12,560 nt of DNA, taken from contig CAMLGO010000013.1 in the NCBI GenBank assembly GCA_946479665.1, positions 1-12,560 on the forward strand. The letters run 5' to 3'. Of this stretch, positions 1 to 6,073 are shown in pieces; positions within the stretch are counted from its first letter, which is position 1; each line of letters starts with the position of its first letter. The notes beneath the pieces were generated by a model that saw only the letters and a list, made by a program, of their open reading frames with translations, did no database searches and was not told the DNA's origin. A program made the translations under genes and the position numbers. The stretch comes from an uncultured Candidatus Saccharibacteria bacterium (GTDB lineage Bacteria > Patescibacteria > Saccharimonadia > Saccharimonadales > UBA6022).

Positions 1-498
1 GCGATCCTACGCACCGTTTCGGGGATGATGACCTACGATGGCGAGTACGTTGACGGCATCGCAAAGAAGATGAGTGATGAGGGCAAGAAGGTGCGTAAAG
101 TTGAGCTTAGCCTATATCTTGAAGAGGGCAAGGGTATTTGCCGGCACATGGCGCTTGCGGCCGCATGGTTGGGCAAGGAGGTGTGTCGTGCTGGTCTGTT
201 TAACGGAGTACCGACGGCTGAAGTAAACGAGAAGCTTACGGGTGCCGGCGGGGCTCATGAGTGGATGCGTTTTACATCGAATGATACGGGTGACGTGTAT
301 ATTGTTGATCCCGCTCAAAATTATCATGGTACGCTTCAGGAGTCACTTGAACGTCGTGTTCGGGGTGGCGAGAATATATGGGAGTACTTTAGGCCTGGTG
401 AAAAGGCCGTATATAAAGCCCGCCTTGACGCCAAGCGTGCATACGCAAGCGGTGTTGATGAGAACGGCATGATTGTAATGCCGGATTGGATGAAGTAA
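1..498 (+). CDS. Transglutaminase-like cysteine enzyme, 3' part
   Basis: The frame is open to the left edge, so this is the C-terminal part of a longer protein (165 residues visible); the ATG at 25 is probably internal. Counted from the first visible residue, the papain-like transglutaminase triad can be seen: Cys47 in GICRHMA, His86 in GAHEWMRF and Asp103 in YIVDPAQNY. In this fold Cys attacks an amide, giving protein cross-linking, deamidation or proteolysis; which one applies here cannot be told. No signal peptide can be judged because the N-terminus is missing. The C-terminus ends in MPDWMK and TAA, 7 nt before a strong terminator shared with the convergent rpmA gene. The family call is fairly safe from the three motifs and their spacing; the substrate is unknown. 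Confidence 0.75.
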   Translation, partial: AILRTVSGMMTYDGEYVDGIAKKMSDEGKKVRKVELSLYLEEGKGICRHMALAAAWLGKEVCRAGLFNGVPTAEVNEKLTGAGGAHEWMRFTSNDTGDVYIVDPAQNYHGTLQESLERRVRGGENIWEYFRPGEKAVYKARLDAKRAYASGVDENGMIVMPDWMK

Positions 499-505
499 TG
501 AATTA

Positions 506-534
506 AAAATACCCACCGAGATGGTGGGTATTTT
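506..534. terminator. Bidirectional intrinsic terminator
   Basis: A perfect 12-bp inverted repeat: left arm AAAATACCCACC (506-517), loop GAGAT, right arm GGTGGGTATTTT (523-534). Both strands end in a T run, so it can stop transcription from the transglutaminase-like gene (plus) and from rpmA (minus), which converge here. Confidence 0.9.
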
Positions 535-548
535 ATTGTAAGGTAAAA

Positions 549-821
549 TTATTTTACGCTTACTTGTGTGCGTGGGTTGGTTTTACCAGTGAATGTTTGC
601 TTGCGAATTTTCGCAAATTCAACGACACCGTCAACTGCAGCGTGAATAGTGAAATTCTTGCTCATGAAAGTACCAGGGCCGGCAACTTTAGTGCTACCAG
701 TTTGACGTACGAGAACTTCGCCAGTGCGAACTTTTTGACCACCGAAGCGCTTTACGCCAAGGCGCTGACCGGCGTTATTGTGGATGTTTTTACTTGAACC
801 ACCTGCTTTAACGTGTGACAT
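549..821 (-). CDS. rpmA: 50S ribosomal protein L27
   Basis: This 90-residue protein is bacterial ribosomal protein L27, which sits near the peptidyl-transferase centre, its N-terminal tail reaching towards the tRNA acceptor ends. The family signature is plain: an N-terminal HVKAGGSSKN block, then RLGVKRFGGQ, VRQTGSTKVAGPG and HAAVDGVVEF. The N-terminus begins directly with MSHVKAGG, so it lacks the cleaved extension known in Firmicutes. The start is supported by AAGGAG (plus-strand 830-835) 8 nt before the ATG. The usual partner rplU (L21) is not adjacent: the region upstream is non-coding, and the gene has its own promoter and terminator, so it appears to be a single-gene unit. Confidence 0.96.
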   Translation of the reverse strand: MSHVKAGGSSKNIHNNAGQRLGVKRFGGQKVRTGEVLVRQTGSTKVAGPGTFMSKNFTIHAAVDGVVEFAKIRKQTFTGKTNPRTQVSVK

Positions 822-861
822 AAAACAAACTCCTTAAGTTTTTTATAAATCAATCTGTTCA

Positions 862-890
862 ATTGTACCGAAAATGGGGCGGTTCGTCAA
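862..890 (-). promoter_or_regulatory. rpmA promoter (sigma70 type)
   Basis: Read on the minus strand: TTGACG (885-890), a 17-nt spacer, then TACAAT (862-867). Each hexamer differs from consensus at one base and the spacer is ideal. Transcription would start near 855, giving a leader of about 35 nt that carries the AAGGAG ribosome site of rpmA. Confidence 0.8.
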
Positions 891-960
891 GGGGTAGGGC
901 ATGGCTTTCTTTTATGTTCACCGCTGCGTTACCTACTGCTCATGAACGGCTTCGCGCCAG

Positions 961-992
961 GCTCGAATAAGAGCCCCGGCGTCTTATCGAGC
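961..992. repeat. Imperfect hairpin in the intergenic region
   Basis: Left arm GCTCGAATAAGA (961-972) pairs with right arm TCTTATCGAGC (982-992): 11 base pairs with one bulged A, around the 9-nt loop GCCCCGGCG. No T run follows on either strand, so it is not an ordinary terminator. It may be part of an RNA structure or a DNA site. Confidence 0.6.
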
Positions 993-1200
993 TTGGGCTG
1001 CAGATGTTCATTCGTTGTAGGCACCGAGCGGCTCGACGCCAGTACGGCAGGGTGGGGTCTGGGGTTCTGAGGAAAACCGAGAGAGGGTGAGCCGGGCTTC
1101 TTGACGCGACGAGTATGTTTGAACGGAATGAGTTACGCAGGCGCCAATGAGGCCTGGTTCACCCGATCATCGTGTTTTACGATTACCCCAGGAGCTTTTG

Positions 1201-1224
1201 TTTCTTTTGTCGGCACAAAAGAAA
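1201..1224. repeat. Perfect 10-bp inverted repeat
   Basis: Arms TTTCTTTTGT (1201-1210) and ACAAAAGAAA (1215-1224) surround the 4-nt centre CGGC. It lies about 30 nt beyond the stop of the minus-strand methyltransferase gene. On neither strand is it followed by a T tract, although the arms themselves are A/T-rich, so terminator function is uncertain. Confidence 0.7.
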
Positions 1225-1252
1225 GGAGGCTCGTTTCCTGGCAAGGAAAGGA

Positions 1253-2419
1253 TTATTTCTTAACAAGCACTAGAAGTTCGCGAGCAACGACTTGATCTTC
1301 GCGGAAATAAAGAAGCTCTTGGTCTTTGATGTTTTTGAAACTATGACGTTCGAAACCGAGCTGATCGAGCTGATTAATGAGAGGCAGGTGAACAAAGCCG
1401 CCATCGATCCGCTTCCAGGCGGGAATGGCAATTGAGACCGGTGTGTCGGCTGGAATTTGTGAAGCGAGATTCTTCAGGAATGCGCTAATGATATTGTTGC
1501 AGTTGCCACGGACTTGATCGAGCTTCGCTGGAGATGGCGGGGCGCTAAATGGCTGGCCGAGGTACGTTTCGCCAACAACGGCGCCAATTGGGCCTTGCCA
1601 TGAGGTGTCCATAGCGTCGCCTTCATGGAGGTCATACTCAAAGCCAATGCGGTGTGTTTCTTTGAGCCAGTCAAGATTTTCTTTGCTGTAGCGAATCATT
1701 TTTTCAGACAGATCGGTACCGTATACAGGATGGCCGAGCAGCGCAGCTTCTTGTAAAACAACACCCGTGCCGCAGAAGGGATCAAGAATCCGCGCTTCGG
1801 GCGCAGGATTTGCCAGGTTGATCATGATTTGGGCCAGTTTTGGCGGGAGCATGCCGACAAAGGCGTCACGCTTTGGACGTTCTTGGTCGCGCTTGGTGTA
1901 GGCGGTGATATTTTGTGCCCCTGTGCTTTCGGCAACGATGACGCGACCATTGCGAGCACGGACAACGAGGAGCTCTACTTTATTGTTTGAGAGACCAAGT
2001 TTGTTGTGGTGCGACGTGGCGGTATTGAGAGCGGTGTCATTATTCGGGATCATACGGAGGCTGACGTTTACTTTTTTCAGCTTCTGCTTAAGGATGATGC
2101 CGGTTTGCTGAATCTCGCGAGGGGAGACATCGAAGCCATAGGCGCTGATACCAAGTGTAATTTTGCCGTCAAAGCCGGACCAAGCATGAGTGTAGGCCTG
2201 GACGATTTTCATGCTGACACGTCGCCAGTCGCCGCCGGGAAGCTCGATAACAACTTGGCCAGCTTTTTGCACGCCGCCTAATTTCTCGATAGAAAGTTCA
2301 TCCTCTGTGTTAATTTTTGCCGATACGTCAGAGAACCAAGACGTAGCGTCTTCGCCGTAACGTCGTTCAAGTTCGGCCATGCCGAGCGCCGGTTGTCTGC
2401 CAAGGAGTGCGATATACAT
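1253..2419 (-). CDS. Trm11-like THUMP and SAM-dependent RNA methyltransferase
   Basis: A 388-residue protein with the layout of the Trm11/TrmG10 tRNA guanosine N2-methyltransferase family. The N-terminus MYIALLGRQPALGMAELE is typical. A THUMP-like RNA-binding part spans roughly residues 70-170. A linker RPKRDAFVGMLPPKLAQIM (181-199) leads into a Rossmann methyltransferase domain with SAM motif I DPFCGTG (213-219) and YGTDLS (233-238). Motif IV, normally DPPY in this family for exocyclic-amine methylation, is replaced by GETYLGQPF (283-291), so the exact target atom is uncertain. The start is only 8 nt downstream of a TGT-TATACT extended -10 box, so the mRNA is leaderless or nearly so. It diverges from the membrane protein gene at 2546. 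Family assignment is good; the substrate is an inference. Confidence 0.82.
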   Translation of the reverse strand: MYIALLGRQPALGMAELERRYGEDATSWFSDVSAKINTEDELSIEKLGGVQKAGQVVIELPGGDWRRVSMKIVQAYTHAWSGFDGKITLGISAYGFDVSPREIQQTGIILKQKLKKVNVSLRMIPNNDTALNTATSHHNKLGLSNNKVELLVVRARNGRVIVAESTGAQNITAYTKRDQERPKRDAFVGMLPPKLAQIMINLANPAPEARILDPFCGTGVVLQEAALLGHPVYGTDLSEKMIRYSKENLDWLKETHRIGFEYDLHEGDAMDTSWQGPIGAVVGETYLGQPFSAPPSPAKLDQVRGNCNNIISAFLKNLASQIPADTPVSIAIPAWKRIDGGFVHLPLINQLDQLGFERHSFKNIKDQELLYFREDQVVARELLVLVKK

Positions 2420-2424
2420 ATATC

Positions 2425-2441
2425 CCTAGTATAACACTAGG
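2425..2441. repeat. Inverted repeat over the -10 box
   Basis: Arms CCTAGT (2425-2430) and ACTAGG (2436-2441) surround ATAAC. The repeat covers the minus-strand -10 hexamer exactly and could be an operator; that role is inferred from position only. Confidence 0.5.
2428..2436 (-). promoter_or_regulatory. Extended -10 promoter of the Trm11-like gene
   Basis: On the minus strand TGT-TATACT (TATACT at 2428-2433) lies 8 nt before the ATG at 2419. No good -35 box is found at 16-18 nt, but the TGn extension can compensate. The -10 box sits inside the inverted repeat CCTAGT/ACTAGG (2425-2441). Confidence 0.55.
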
Positions 2442-2450
2442 AGCCGAGTG

Positions 2451-2472
2451 AAATGACTACTTGTAGTCATTT
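2451..2472. repeat. Perfect 10-bp inverted repeat in the divergent promoter region
   Basis: Arms AAATGACTAC (2451-2460) and GTAGTCATTT (2463-2472) are separated by TT. An outer pair TAACACT (2432-2438) and AGTGTTA (2485-2491) frames it. No T run follows, and it lies upstream of two divergent genes, so an operator or regulator binding site is more likely than a terminator. Confidence 0.65.
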
Positions 2473-2533
2473 CCGAGGCGACGAAGTGTTACACGGTACG
2501 AAAGTACTAGTATACGCGTTTATGCTGAGTGTG

Positions 2534-2539
2534 TATAAT
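2534..2539 (+). promoter_or_regulatory. -10 box giving a leaderless transcript
   Basis: A perfect TATAAT ends 6 nt before the ATG at 2546, so transcription should start at or next to the start codon. The -35 region (around 2511-2516, TATACG) is poor. This argues against the longer upstream start at 2453, which would lie upstream of the promoter. Confidence 0.65.
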
Positions 2540-2545
2540 ACAATT

Positions 2546-3583
2546 ATGTCATTTCGAACGTGGTTGAGTGTCGCGACGCTAATATTACTTGCGGTAATCA
2601 TCTACTTTGCGCGTCACGAAATAGCTCACGCGTGGCAACTGCTCGCCAACGTTAACATTTGGATTTTATTACTACTTATCCCTGGTCAGATACTTGTTTA
2701 TTACGCAGCTGGTGAGATGATTTTCGAATATCTGCGAGCAAAGAAATCGATTAATAAAGTGTCTCGTTTTGAACTGACGCGCATGGCGCTTGAGATGAAC
2801 TTTGTGAATCACGTACTGCCAAGCGGTGGCGTGAGCGGCATTTCTTATATGGGATGGCGCCTCGGCCATTATGGCGTAAGCCCGGGGCGAGCAACAATGG
2901 CACAGGTGGTGCGCTATGCTATGGGATTCGCATCGTTCGTAACACTCTTGGTCATTGCGGTGCTGATGGTGACGATCGATGGTAATGTGAATCGTTGGAT
3001 TATTCTTGTGAGTGCCGGTTTGGTCATGATGATGGTACTTACGGTTATCGCTGGTATTTTTCTTCTCAGTAGCCAGAAGCGACTTGATGCGTTTTCTGAG
3101 TGGCTTGTAAAGTTTGTGAACCAAATCGTAGCGAAGGTGACATTTGGGCATGTGAGATCGGTACTGAAAAAAGATCTCTTGGCCGCATTCTTTGGTGATT
3201 TACATCGTGACTTTCTAGAGCTGCGACGTGAAAAAAAGATCCTCGTAAAACCATTTTTGTGGGGCCTCGTATTTAATCTTGCGGATGCGGCGCTCTTCTT
3301 CATTACGTTCTGGGCGCTTGGTACGATCGTCAATCCGGCACCTATTTTGATTGCATATGGCTTGGCGTCGATGGCGGGATTCTTTGTTGTCACCCCTGGC
3401 GGAGCTGGCGCGTACGAAGCGATTATGGTGGCGTTTTTGGCGGTTGCCGGTGTTATGTCGGGCGTTGCAATTGCCGGTATTTTGTTGACCCGTGTCATTA
3501 TGCTGATTGGTACGATTGTGCTAGGTTATGTTTTTTATCAACATGCGCTACTAAAGTATGGAAAAGACAAGTCTCCAGCTTAG
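2546..3583 (+). CDS. LPG-synthase-type multi-pass membrane protein (flippase-like)
   Basis: A 345-residue polytopic membrane protein of the lysylphosphatidylglycerol synthase transmembrane family (also called UPF0104, AglD-like). Hydrophobic segments run near residues 7-22, 36-54, 123-143, 150-174, 236-261, 264-283, 291-313 and 314-331. Both family signatures are visible: NHVLPSGGVSG (88-98) and TPGGAGAYE (283-291). Only the membrane part is present; there is no aminoacyl-transferase domain as in full MprF, so a lipid or glycolipid translocation role is inferred. The start at 2546 is chosen because it lies 6 nt after TATAAT and opens straight into the first membrane helix; an in-frame ATG at 2453 would add 31 residues reading through a palindrome. 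The last 26 nt overlap xseA. Confidence 0.82.
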   Translation: MSFRTWLSVATLILLAVIIYFARHEIAHAWQLLANVNIWILLLLIPGQILVYYAAGEMIFEYLRAKKSINKVSRFELTRMALEMNFVNHVLPSGGVSGISYMGWRLGHYGVSPGRATMAQVVRYAMGFASFVTLLVIAVLMVTIDGNVNRWIILVSAGLVMMMVLTVIAGIFLLSSQKRLDAFSEWLVKFVNQIVAKVTFGHVRSVLKKDLLAAFFGDLHRDFLELRREKKILVKPFLWGLVFNLADAALFFITFWALGTIVNPAPILIAYGLASMAGFFVVTPGGAGAYEAIMVAFLAVAGVMSGVAIAGILLTRVIMLIGTIVLGYVFYQHALLKYGKDKSPA

Positions 3584-4655
3584 TGTCAGCGACTTCATTG
3601 CGCTGACAAATCAAACGCTCGAGTATGCCTACCCGAGTATTGATATTGAAGGTGAGGTTTCGAGCTTCAAGGTAAATCAAGGTAAATTTATTTTCTTCGA
3701 TCTGAAAGATGCTGGAGCGAGCGTCGGTTGCTTTATGATGCTCTTTCAGCTGCGCGTGCCAATTGAGGATGGCATGAAGGTAGTGGTGACTGCTTCACCG
3801 AAATTGACTCAGTGGGGAAAGTTTAGCCTAACGGTCCGGGCGATTCGTCCGAGCGGCGAAGGGAGTTTGAAGAAGAGTTTTGAGCTTCTTAGAGCCAAGC
3901 TCGATAAAGAAGGTTTATTCGCCCCCGAGCGTAAGCGTGTTTTGCCGCGAATTCCGGAGCATATAGCAGTGATTAGTAGCACGGGAGCGGCTGGCTACGC
4001 TGATTTTATTAAGATATTAAGCGATCGATGGGGTGGTGTGAAAGTGGACGTAGCGCACGTGCAGGTGCAGGGGGCGGATGCGCCCGATCAGATGATTCGA
4101 GCATTAAAGTATTTTAATGAACGAGAAATATTGCCTGAAGTTGTCGTGATAATTCGCGGCGGCGGGAGTGCAGATGATTTGGCGGCTTTTAACGATGAGC
4201 TGCTTGTGCGAGAAATTGCCGCCAGTCGTATTCCTACGCTTGTCGGAGTGGGTCACGAGACCGACGTCAGTTTGGCTGATTTAGCAGCCGATGTTCAGGC
4301 GGCAACACCGAGCAATGCGGCACAGCTGCTAGTGCCTGACAGAAATGAGATTATTCGAAGTGTTCGCTACCAGGTTCGTTCGCTGCTGCCGAAAGTGGAG
4401 CAAGGGATTGCTAATCAAGCGAGATTGCTAAGGGAGGCGCTTGGTGGTGCACTACGCTCGACGATGGTGCGACTGGAGGCGCAGGATGAGCGACAACGTA
4501 CGCTGCGAACTATCCTGCAGCAGCTTGATCCTCAAATGGTGCTGCAGCGTGGCTACGCACTGCTTCGTGGCAAACAGGCGATTGGCGAGGTGATAGAGAT
4601 TGAGACAATGACGGCTATAATGAAAGCAAAGGTAGAGACATATGACGCAAAGTAA
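3558..4655 (+). CDS. xseA: Exonuclease VII large subunit
   Basis: XseA is the catalytic subunit of exonuclease VII, which degrades single-stranded DNA from either end in repair and recombination. The 365-residue protein starts with an OB-fold part (about 8-100; LSVSDFIALTNQTLE, IEGEVSSFK, GKFIFFDLKD). The catalytic part holds ISSTGAAGYADF (139-150), RGGGSADDLAAFN (200-212) and VGHETDVSLAD (231-241). These align with the catalytic Asp, Arg205, His238 and Asp241 of the E. coli enzyme. A helical region follows and ends in DPQMVLQRGYALLR, a family hallmark. It is shorter than E. coli XseA (about 456 residues), mostly in the coiled-coil part. It overlaps the upstream gene by 26 nt and xseB by 14 nt, without a clear ribosome site, which suggests translational coupling. 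Confidence 0.95.
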   Translation: MEKTSLQLSVSDFIALTNQTLEYAYPSIDIEGEVSSFKVNQGKFIFFDLKDAGASVGCFMMLFQLRVPIEDGMKVVVTASPKLTQWGKFSLTVRAIRPSGEGSLKKSFELLRAKLDKEGLFAPERKRVLPRIPEHIAVISSTGAAGYADFIKILSDRWGGVKVDVAHVQVQGADAPDQMIRALKYFNEREILPEVVVIIRGGGSADDLAAFNDELLVREIAASRIPTLVGVGHETDVSLADLAADVQAATPSNAAQLLVPDRNEIIRSVRYQVRSLLPKVEQGIANQARLLREALGGALRSTMVRLEAQDERQRTLRTILQQLDPQMVLQRGYALLRGKQAIGEVIEIETMTAIMKAKVETYDAK

Positions 4656-4845
4656 ATCTATTCAACAAAAGACAGCGGAGCTAAGCGAGCTTGTGGCATG
4701 GTTTGATAGCGATGAGTTCGTGCTTGAGCAGGCCCTTGATAAATTCAAGGAGGCAGAAAAGCTAGCGCAAGATATTGAGCAAGACTTAATGACACTTCGC
4801 AACGATATTGAAGTTGTCAAAAAATCGTTTGATAGCGAGTCGTAA
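4642..4845 (+). CDS. xseB: Exonuclease VII small subunit
   Basis: A 67-residue, mostly helical protein with the XseB pattern: QQKTAELSELVAWFDSDEF, then LEQALDKFKEAEKLAQDIEQDL. Several XseB copies bind the long helical arm of XseA and control its exonuclease activity. Its ATG lies inside the 3' end of xseA (14-nt overlap), the usual arrangement for these two subunits, and this supports both calls. It is slightly shorter than E. coli XseB (80 residues). Confidence 0.92.
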   Translation: MTQSKSIQQKTAELSELVAWFDSDEFVLEQALDKFKEAEKLAQDIEQDLMTLRNDIEVVKKSFDSES

Positions 4846-4848
4846 GAG

Positions 4849-5364
4849 GTGATTTTTGCCTGGATTATCGTGGCTATCGTGCTGGTGTTCGGGCTTGTCG
4901 TATTTCGCGGGGCGCCGTATGTGCCAACCAGGAAGCGCGATCTAGAACGGGCATTTGACGAACTCTATCCAATCACCAAGAAGGATGTACTGGTCGATAT
5001 TGGTAGTGGTGACGGGGTAGTGCTGCGCCAGGCCGCACAGCGCGGTGCTAGGGCGGTCGGGTATGAACTTAACCCGGTACTGGTCGTTATTAGCAGGCTA
5101 TTGGCCCGCCCATATGCGCCGCTCATTACGATCCGGCTGGCTGATTTCTGGCTCGTACAGCTGCCGAGGGATGTGACGATTGTATATACGTTCGGGGAGT
5201 CTCGGGATATTCGAAAAATGTACACTAAAGTTGTTCAAGAGGCAACTAGGTTGCAAAAATCAATTTATTTTATGAGTTACGGCTTTTCTGTGCCAGATGC
5301 GAATCCTGTTGCACGTAATCAAGTAGCCTATCTCTACGAAGCCTCTCCTTTACAACCTCGCTAG
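4849..5364 (+). CDS. Membrane-anchored FAM173-like SAM methyltransferase
   Basis: 171 residues with one N-terminal membrane helix (about 4-20) followed by a class I methyltransferase. GAPYVPT (21-27) is followed by motif I VDIGSGDG (49-56) and GYELNPVLV (71-79), an order that resembles the FAM173 / ATP-synthase-c lysine methyltransferase family, known from mitochondria and with bacterial and archaeal relatives. Protein lysine methylation at the membrane is therefore a reasonable guess, not shown. The GTG start 3 nt after xseB is the best available, but the purine-rich AAGAGG runs right up to it, leaving no normal spacing, so the exact start is uncertain. The gene is probably co-transcribed with xseAB; its 3' end contains the promoter of the next gene. 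Confidence 0.75.
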   Translation: MIFAWIIVAIVLVFGLVVFRGAPYVPTRKRDLERAFDELYPITKKDVLVDIGSGDGVVLRQAAQRGARAVGYELNPVLVVISRLLARPYAPLITIRLADFWLVQLPRDVTIVYTFGESRDIRKMYTKVVQEATRLQKSIYFMSYGFSVPDANPVARNQVAYLYEASPLQPR

Positions 5365-5377
5365 GCATAAGTATAAT
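5349..5377 (+). promoter_or_regulatory. Strong promoter giving a leaderless transcript
   Basis: TTTACA (5349-5354), a 17-nt spacer and TATAAT (5372-5377) form a near-consensus sigma70-type promoter. The ATG of the next gene begins 6 nt after the -10 box, so no room is left for a ribosome site. The -35 box lies within the end of the preceding methyltransferase gene. Confidence 0.8.
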
Positions 5378-5383
5378 GACGGC

Positions 5384-6043
5384 ATGAACTCAAACACTCA
5401 CATACACGAACGCGGTGCTGTTAGTGGCTTGCTTATTGCGACGATTGGTCTCACTATCTTGGTGATTGCGGCTGGTTCTGTAGCAATATGGGCCTACATG
5501 AACTATACCGATCAGAAGACAAACGTTGACACTAAGATTGATGCGGCTGTTGCCACGGCGAAGAAGGAGCAGGGTGATGAGGATGAGAAGAAATTCACAG
5601 CTCGTGACCAACTGCCATACCGCCAGTTTACCGGCCCGGATGACTACGGACGCCTTACATTTGATTATTCGAAGCAGTGGAGCGTGTACGTTGCTAAAGA
5701 TGCTGCAACCGGCGGAACGTATGAGGCGTACCTTAACCCTGGCGTCGTGCCGCCGGTGAGTCCTCAAGCTCATTATGCGCTGCGTGTGACGATTGAAGAC
5801 CGAGAGTATGATTCGGCGCTTGCGACTTACGATACACTCGTGAAGAAGGGCGACTTACGCTCAAGCGCCATCTCGGCCAACGGAGTGAACGGTACTCGTC
5901 TTGACGGCAACTTCAGCAAGGATGTGCGCGGCGCAGCGGTAATATACAAGATTCGTGATAAAACCGTGACGCTACGAACTGACGCTGACACATTTAAGCC
6001 AGCGTTTGATACGCTAATCAAAACAATTAAGTTCAATCAGTAG
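5384..6043 (+). CDS. Membrane-anchored exported protein, possibly PsbP-like
   Basis: 219 residues. A short N-terminal stretch with a basic and His-containing lead is followed by one strong hydrophobic helix (about 12-38), then a charged linker rich in K, D and E (41-72) and a soluble domain (about 76-219). This is a type II membrane topology with the domain outside. The soluble part has alternating beta segments (RLTFDYSKQWSVYVA, YALRVTIEDREY, AAVIYKIRDKTVTLRT) and ends in an amphipathic FDTLIKTIKFN. This pattern is like PsbP/Mog1-fold lipoproteins, but I do not recognise a specific family. It is transcribed from its own leaderless promoter. No cysteine lipobox is present. Function unknown. 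Confidence 0.7.
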   Translation: MNSNTHIHERGAVSGLLIATIGLTILVIAAGSVAIWAYMNYTDQKTNVDTKIDAAVATAKKEQGDEDEKKFTARDQLPYRQFTGPDDYGRLTFDYSKQWSVYVAKDAATGGTYEAYLNPGVVPPVSPQAHYALRVTIEDREYDSALATYDTLVKKGDLRSSAISANGVNGTRLDGNFSKDVRGAAVIYKIRDKTVTLRTDADTFKPAFDTLIKTIKFNQ

Positions 6044-6055
6044 GCTCGGCTCTCG

Positions 6056-6064
6056 TGCTACACT
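6056..6064 (+). promoter_or_regulatory. Extended -10 promoter of the kinase-receiver-recO unit
   Basis: TGC-TACACT (TACACT at 6059-6064) ends 9 nt before the ATG at 6074. No clear -35 box is seen. The short distance and lack of a ribosome site again suggest a leaderless or nearly leaderless mRNA. Confidence 0.5.
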
Positions 6065-6073
6065 AGATGTAGT

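Larger units (their letters stand above)
891..1252. other. Structured intergenic region without a convincing gene
   Basis: This 360-nt stretch lies between the rpmA promoter and the 3' end of the Trm11-like gene. A hand count over 901-1200 gives 168 of 300 G+C (56%), somewhat above most sampled lines of neighbouring genes. It contains a bulged 11-bp hairpin (961-992), a perfect 10-bp inverted repeat (1201-1224) and a small 6-bp one (1234-1249). Short open frames exist on both strands (plus 942-1070, 42 residues; plus 1101-1295, 64 residues; a minus frame of about 67 codons ending near 930), but none has a ribosome site or a recognised domain. I compared it with RNase P RNA, tmRNA and SRP RNA signatures and found no match. 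Confidence 0.5.

Noticed and set aside
891..1252. RNase P RNA, tmRNA or SRP RNA
   Set aside because: GAGGAAAACC near 1069 recalls the RNase P GAGGAAAGTCC block, but the other conserved blocks are absent; no tmRNA tRNA-like end or SRP tetraloop core was found.
1101..1295. 64-residue plus-strand frame
   Set aside because: No ribosome site or domain; it runs through the perfect inverted repeat at 1201-1224 and overlaps the 3' end of the methyltransferase gene on the other strand.
2453..2545. Longer start for the membrane protein (31 extra residues)
   Set aside because: The added part reads through a palindrome and the promoter; TATAAT sits 6 nt before the ATG at 2546, and the extra residues look non-coding.
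2672..3498. Long minus-strand frames of 159 and 194 residues
   Set aside because: They are opposite the membrane protein gene, with His/Arg- or Thr/Ile/Lys-rich compositions typical of shadow frames, and have no recognised motif.
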